From an uncultured Eubacteriales bacterium (GTDB lineage Bacteria; Bacillota; Clostridia; Lachnospirales; Lachnospiraceae): a DNA stretch of 46,495 nt. The notes beneath the pieces were generated by a model. The model was not told where the DNA came from. It ran no database searches and saw only the letters and a list, made by a program, of their open reading frames with translations. The stretch is taken from assembly GCA_900316115.1 (NCBI GenBank), contig ONBN01000012.1, positions 1 through 46,495 of the forward strand, written 5' to 3'. Each line of letters begins with the position of its first letter. The first letter of the stretch is position 1. The position numbers and the translations under genes are program-made. Of the stretch, positions 42,958-46,495 are shown piece by piece.

Positions 42958-44712
42958 TCATTCTCCTTCCTTCACAGTATCTTTTACAGAAATATGGGCA
43001 TTCCACATTTCCTTATAAAGTGGGCATGACACCAGAAGTTCCTCATGTGTGCCATGTGCTGTTACATTTCCATCATTTACAACAAAGATCTGGTCACTGT
43101 CCTTAATGGTAGAAAGCCTGTGCGCTATTACGATCAATGTCTTCCCTGCTACCAGTTTTGCAATAGAATTCTGCAGGATCGCCTCATTTTCCGGATCTGT
43201 GTAAGCAGTTGCCTCATCAAGGAGCACAATCGGAGCATCTTTTAACATCGCTCTTGCGATCGAGATGCGCTGTCTCTCGCCTCCTGACAGATGCCCTCCT
43301 GCACCTCCAACAACCGTATCAAATCCATTCTCCAGCTGCATGATAAATTCATAACATCCGCTTTTCTTTGTCACCTCAACGACCTGTTCATCAGTAGCAT
43401 CTGGATTTCCCTGCCGGATATTTTCACGGACCGTTTCATTAAACAGATAATTATCCTGTGCAACATATGCAATTTTCCGGTTAAAATCTGAAAGTGCCAT
43501 TTCTTTAACATCAACTCCGCCGATTTTAATGCTTCCGGAATCCACATCCCACAAGGATGCAATCAGCTTTGCAATGGTTGACTTTCCGCTTCCGGAGGGT
43601 CCTACGATCGCATTTACCGTTCCTGCCTTTAATTCCATATTTATTCCGTGCAGGATTTCTTTGTCGTGATAACCAAAACTGACATCTTCAAGCGTAACGG
43701 AATTATCTTTTGGAACTCTTTCACTTTTCTCCGGACGTTCCAGTTCCGGCTGTTCCAGAATTCCTGCCACTTCACCAACGATCACCCCGATCTTGCCAAG
43801 ATCATCTGTATAGGAACCCACTGTGATCAACGGTCCAACGATTCCAAGTGATAAAATAATACAGATGACAAAATCAGAAACCGCAAGTGTTCCATTCACT
43901 ACATAATGTGCTCCAAACGGTAATACCGTAAGAAGCGTATAGGGTGTGACCACCATCATCAGTGCATGAAAGATTGAGCACCGCTTCATCCAGGAAATAA
44001 AAGAATCCGCATATGCCATAGCTGCCTTTGTAAATTTGGCATAAGAACTTTCTGTCTTTCCAAATGCCTTTATTACTTCGATTCCGTCAATATATTCCAC
44101 TGCCGCATCATTCAGATCTTTTGTTGTCTGAACCGTTCTCTCGAAACTTGGCTTATAATCCAGCATCATTCCAAAATAAGAGAACAGTCCAACAATAACC
44201 GGCACCAATGACCAGAGTGCCAGCCTCCAGTCTGTCAGAAAGAAATAGATCAAAATCACAACCGGTGCCAGCAGATTGGATGTGAATTCCGGGACAATAT
44301 GCGCCAATGTCGTCTCGATACTGTCGATTCTTTCCACCATGATATTCTTAAATATACCGGATGGTGTATCCTTCACATAACCAAGCGGCACCCGTGTCAA
44401 TTTATCACAGCAGATTTTTCTTATATTTGCGAGTACCACAAACGTTGCTTTATGTGACAATGCTGTCGAGAGCGAATGAAACAGTTCTGCAATGATAAAC
44501 GACAGTGCAATGAAAACTGCTTTTGCAAAATATGGTTCAAACTCCTTTTCACCACTTAAAAACAGCTTTACTATATCTGCAATGATAAAATAAGGGAAAA
44601 TCTTAAAAATCACATTTCCTATTGCAAGTAACACACTCCATACATAGGCAATTCTTTTTTGTCCGGCCCATGTCAAGATCCAGCTGACTGCCGACTTCTT
44701 TTTTTCTTTCAT
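42958..44712 (-). CDS. ABC half-transporter, exporter fold, first of a pair
   Basis: 584 aa. Six-helix domain followed by an ATPase with Walker A GPSGSGKSTIAKL, signature LSGGERQRISIARA, Walker B IVLLDEATAYTDPENE and H-loop IVIAHRLS. Both ATP sites of the pair look competent, unlike the pair at 32872-36869. ATG follows AAGGAGG at eight bases. It lies downstream of tetR with a terminator between, in an AT-rich stretch. YbtP/Q- and IrtA/B-like. The substrate could be a siderophore, a peptide or a drug. Confidence 0.88.
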   Translation of the reverse strand: MKEKKKSAVSWILTWAGQKRIAYVWSVLLAIGNVIFKIFPYFIIADIVKLFLSGEKEFEPYFAKAVFIALSFIIAELFHSLSTALSHKATFVVLANIRKICCDKLTRVPLGYVKDTPSGIFKNIMVERIDSIETTLAHIVPEFTSNLLAPVVILIYFFLTDWRLALWSLVPVIVGLFSYFGMMLDYKPSFERTVQTTKDLNDAAVEYIDGIEVIKAFGKTESSYAKFTKAAMAYADSFISWMKRCSIFHALMMVVTPYTLLTVLPFGAHYVVNGTLAVSDFVICIILSLGIVGPLITVGSYTDDLGKIGVIVGEVAGILEQPELERPEKSERVPKDNSVTLEDVSFGYHDKEILHGINMELKAGTVNAIVGPSGSGKSTIAKLIASLWDVDSGSIKIGGVDVKEMALSDFNRKIAYVAQDNYLFNETVRENIRQGNPDATDEQVVEVTKKSGCYEFIMQLENGFDTVVGGAGGHLSGGERQRISIARAMLKDAPIVLLDEATAYTDPENEAILQNSIAKLVAGKTLIVIAHRLSTIKDSDQIFVVNDGNVTAHGTHEELLVSCPLYKEMWNAHISVKDTVKEGE

Positions 44713-44805
44713 ATCTGTTCCTCCTTACTTTTGTTTTATTATTATTACTTTTATTTTATTATTATTTCTTTTGTTAGTACCTTCTAACTCATATATAATA
44801 AAATA

Positions 44806-44829
44806 GGTGGCTTACTGGCATTAGCCACC
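44806..44829 (-). terminator. Terminator after tetR
   Basis: GGTGGCT and AGCCACC pair around a 10-nt loop, followed on the minus strand by TATTTTATTA. It separates tetR from the ABC genes, which probably have their own AT-rich promoter in 44713-44800. Confidence 0.8.
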
Positions 44830-44837
44830 TGCATCAG

Positions 44838-45467
44838 TTATACCGGAAATTCAATATTCCACAATCGTTCCCAGCCGCCTGTATTAAATTCTTTCAGCTG
44901 ATGCACATTTTTCTTTGCGGTCTCTCTGTCTATATCATGCTCAATGATCTGAAATATTGACGAAAAAAATCCTGTATAGATCATATGCATAAGGCTTTCC
45001 TCGACAACCGGTATTTTTACACCGGCCTCTTTCATTTTTTCCATATATTTCAGACTGGACTTCTTTTCCCGCTCCACCATATTATGTATGAATAATTCAA
45101 ATTTTCCACTGTCTCCGCATTTCAACAATAATCTGAAATTATCATAATGATCATAAATATAATCAATCATCTGCTCCATCCCATCACTGGATGTATCCGA
45201 CATATTCCTTGTCTGATCACTGGCTGAAAGCTTTTCAAACGCCTCAACGATCTGGTCATAAATCTGATAAATATGTTCCATATATGGATCCGTCAGTGCA
45301 TCAAAAAGTGCTTCTTTCGTCGGATAATATTTGTAAAATGCGCCAGTAGTAAGCCCTGCATCTTTTACAATGTTTCTTAAAGACGCTCCCGTCAAACCAT
45401 CTTTCAGGAAATGTTTTCTGGCTGTATCTAATATGTTTTTTTGTGTATCTTCTGCTTTCGTCGACAT
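44838..45467 (-). CDS. TetR-family transcriptional regulator
   Basis: 209 aa. The N-terminal helix-turn-helix has AEDTQKNILDTARKHFLKDG, then GASLRNIVKDAGLTTGAFYKYYPTKEALFDAL, the TetR pattern. The C-terminal ligand domain is variable and its ligand is unknown. The frame opens at a TTG ten codons earlier; ATG 45467 (MSTKAED) is preferred, with AGAGG eleven bases upstream. Its promoter carries a 36-bp perfect palindrome, so it most likely represses itself. The ABC pair lies downstream and a hydrolase gene upstream on the same strand. Confidence 0.9.
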   Translation of the reverse strand: MSTKAEDTQKNILDTARKHFLKDGLTGASLRNIVKDAGLTTGAFYKYYPTKEALFDALTDPYMEHIYQIYDQIVEAFEKLSASDQTRNMSDTSSDGMEQMIDYIYDHYDNFRLLLKCGDSGKFELFIHNMVEREKKSSLKYMEKMKEAGVKIPVVEESLMHMIYTGFFSSIFQIIEHDIDRETAKKNVHQLKEFNTGGWERLWNIEFPV

Positions 45468-45495
45468 TCTTTTCGTATCCTCTAAACTTCTCCCC

Positions 45496-45531
45496 AAAAT
45501 ATAACAGTGCTATATAGCACTGTTATATTTT
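45496..45531. promoter_or_regulatory. 36-bp perfect palindrome, TetR operator
   Basis: The half-site AAAATATAACAGTGCTAT (45496-45513) is followed by its exact inverse complement (45514-45531). It overlaps the -10 box of tetR. TetR dimers bind such palindromes, so autoregulation is likely; that this TetR binds it is inference. Confidence 0.85.
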
Positions 45532-45554
45532 AACTCGTTACAGGATTTTGTCAA
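45527..45554 (-). promoter_or_regulatory. Promoter of tetR
   Basis: TTGACA (45549-45554) and TAAAAT (45527-45532) are spaced by 16 bases on the minus strand. The -10 box overlaps the palindrome at 45496-45531. Confidence 0.75.
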
Positions 45555-45617
45555 GTCTACTGTTTAGATTTTTTTATTTTCCTGTGTATTCAGTTTCGAC
45601 CCCGCAGATGCATTCTT

Positions 45618-46382
45618 TCAAAATATCAATTCAGATAACCTATCTGTCTCAATAATCATTTCCAGCATTCTGGCAAATCCCTCCGGATTTTGAATTTGAT
45701 ACTGCATATGGTTGAATCCCTCAAAAACCGGAAAGTTACCGTATATATAAGTCTGCATCACTGCATTTCTGTATTTAAAATGTTCTTCTTTACTTCCAAA
45801 TTCCCAGAATGTATGTTTTTGCAATTCTTCCGGCAATTTCGGAAATGGTTTATCTTCCAGGCTATCTGCCATCTGTCTTCTTAGGTTTCCATATGTCAAG
45901 TTCTTTCCTGCCTCTATAAAGTAAGGTTTAATTTTGTTGTCATCACACCACATGATTCTCTTCAACGTCTTTCCTTTTGACCAGAACAGACTTTTCATTG
46001 CTATATATAAGAACGGAACCATGATTCTGCGTATCACCTTTCCAATCTGTGCAAACTGCCCACCATCAAAAAAAACATGTTTTACTGGTATTTTTGTCTC
46101 TGTCAGGAATGCCATGGCGAGATCTGCTCCAATCGAAGATGCAACTATAAGTTCTATTTCTTTGATGCCATGATTTCCCAGAAATCTTACAATCTGTTGT
46201 ATCTCATCTCTTTTGCTTTGATACCTCTGTCCGGAGCAATACACGGTTGATGTTGGCATAATGCAATAATATTTTTCTGCCATTTTCTCTGCAACCGGCA
46301 TACTGCTTTCCCCAATTACTCCCATTGCATGGAAAAACAAGATGACTGGATTTGATTTATTTCCTGTTGTTTTAAATACCAC
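45618..46382 (-). CDS. Alpha/beta-hydrolase fold protein
   Basis: 254 aa. The fold shows VILFFHAMG with the oxyanion region, the nucleophile elbow IVASSIGADLA with Ser83, in which the first Gly of GxSxG is Ala, and a late His225 in FEGFNHMQYQ. The acid may be Glu194 or a nearby residue (FWEFGSKEE). The start is GTG 46382 after AAGGTGG; a stop lies just upstream in frame. It may act on the transported compound or as an esterase, but no substrate can be named. It lies 120 bases upstream of tetR and on the same strand, with tetR's own promoter between. Bases 46383-46495 contain no gene I can support. Confidence 0.75.
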   Translation of the reverse strand: MVFKTTGNKSNPVILFFHAMGVIGESSMPVAEKMAEKYYCIMPTSTVYCSGQRYQSKRDEIQQIVRFLGNHGIKEIELIVASSIGADLAMAFLTETKIPVKHVFFDGGQFAQIGKVIRRIMVPFLYIAMKSLFWSKGKTLKRIMWCDDNKIKPYFIEAGKNLTYGNLRRQMADSLEDKPFPKLPEELQKHTFWEFGSKEEHFKYRNAVMQTYIYGNFPVFEGFNHMQYQIQNPEGFARMLEMIIETDRLSELIF

Positions 46383-46495
46383 ACTTCCACCTTCTGTCTA
46401 CTACAATATATTTATGGTTAATATCCCTTACAGCCAGTAAGGAATTATCCATCTTGTTGCTTAAGCTGTTAGAATGAGTGGAGCAATAGGTCTGG

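Noticed and set aside
44725-44767. Runs of TTATTATTA-like sequence before the ABC pair
   Set aside because: Low-complexity AT-rich promoter region; units are not regular enough to call a tandem repeat or CRISPR.
44773-44788. GTTAG-N6-CTAAC inverted repeat upstream of the ABC pair
   Set aside because: Five-base arms in AT-rich DNA are expected by chance. It does not match the TetR palindrome at 45496-45531.
46428-46440. Small inverted repeat TTAC...GTAA upstream of the hydrolase
   Set aside because: Too short to support a call.
1-46495. tRNA, rRNA, CRISPR arrays, insertion sequences, toxin-antitoxin or defence genes
   Set aside because: I looked on both strands and saw no repeat-spacer pattern, transposase or recognisable RNA gene.

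Overview
This window looks like the chromosome of a spore-forming, anaerobic Clostridia of the Lachnospiraceae type (Blautia-like is my best guess, from protein style only). Signs for this are a complete spoIIAA-spoIIAB-sigF operon, an alpha/beta-type spore protein behind a sigma-G-like promoter, AddAB recombination enzymes, a DUF4250 protein, a CIRCE heat-shock operator, and QueT with a preQ1-like leader. Nearly all genes lie on the minus strand. Plus-strand exceptions are queT, an RsmF-type rRNA methyltransferase and a small FMN-bind-like membrane protein.

Layout. 1-560: remnant of a tyrosine integrase, then promoter and structured leader of queT. 561-2640: queT, then the convergent spoIIA operon, which controls forespore gene expression. 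2800-10620: valS with a T-box-like leader, an LtaS-type sulfatase, then folC, a 50-codon gene overlapping it, and a zinc-ribbon/TPR membrane protein. 10620-16190: nitroreductase, cytidine deaminase, and an ABC ATPase with a 1275-codon FtsX-type permease carrying a roughly 475-residue external coiled coil. 16290-25150: spore protein, rRNA methyltransferase, addA and addB. 25300-30440: FMN-bind-like protein, then a run of methyltransferase, hslO (Hsp33) and nadE, preceded by a lipoprotein gene. 30610-32660: HelD-like helicase. 32870-37400: MarR regulator with a heterodimeric ABC exporter. 37660-41160: hsp20, clpB and a DUF4250 gene, with CIRCE upstream of hsp20. 41160-46400: a more AT-rich block with a pair of half-size ABC transporters, a TetR regulator with a 36-bp perfect palindrome at its promoter, and an alpha/beta hydrolase.

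How the genes work together. SpoIIAB holds sigma-F until dephosphorylated SpoIIAA releases it. Hsp20, ClpB and Hsp33 are protein-quality-control factors; only hsp20 has a visible CIRCE site, and clpB would share it only by read-through. AddA and AddB form one nuclease-helicase. The two ABC pairs at 32.9-36.9 kb and 41.2-44.7 kb each sit with their own regulator, MarR and TetR, and look like inducible transport modules.

Most of the window is ordinary core genome. I did not find a clear new defence or mobile system. The points most worth a second look are the valS T-box core that seems to lack Stem I, the coiled-coil FtsX permease, the queT leader with competing pairings, the TetR palindrome, and several short genes that ORF-length cut-offs would miss. 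No search was run; family names rest on motifs read by eye.
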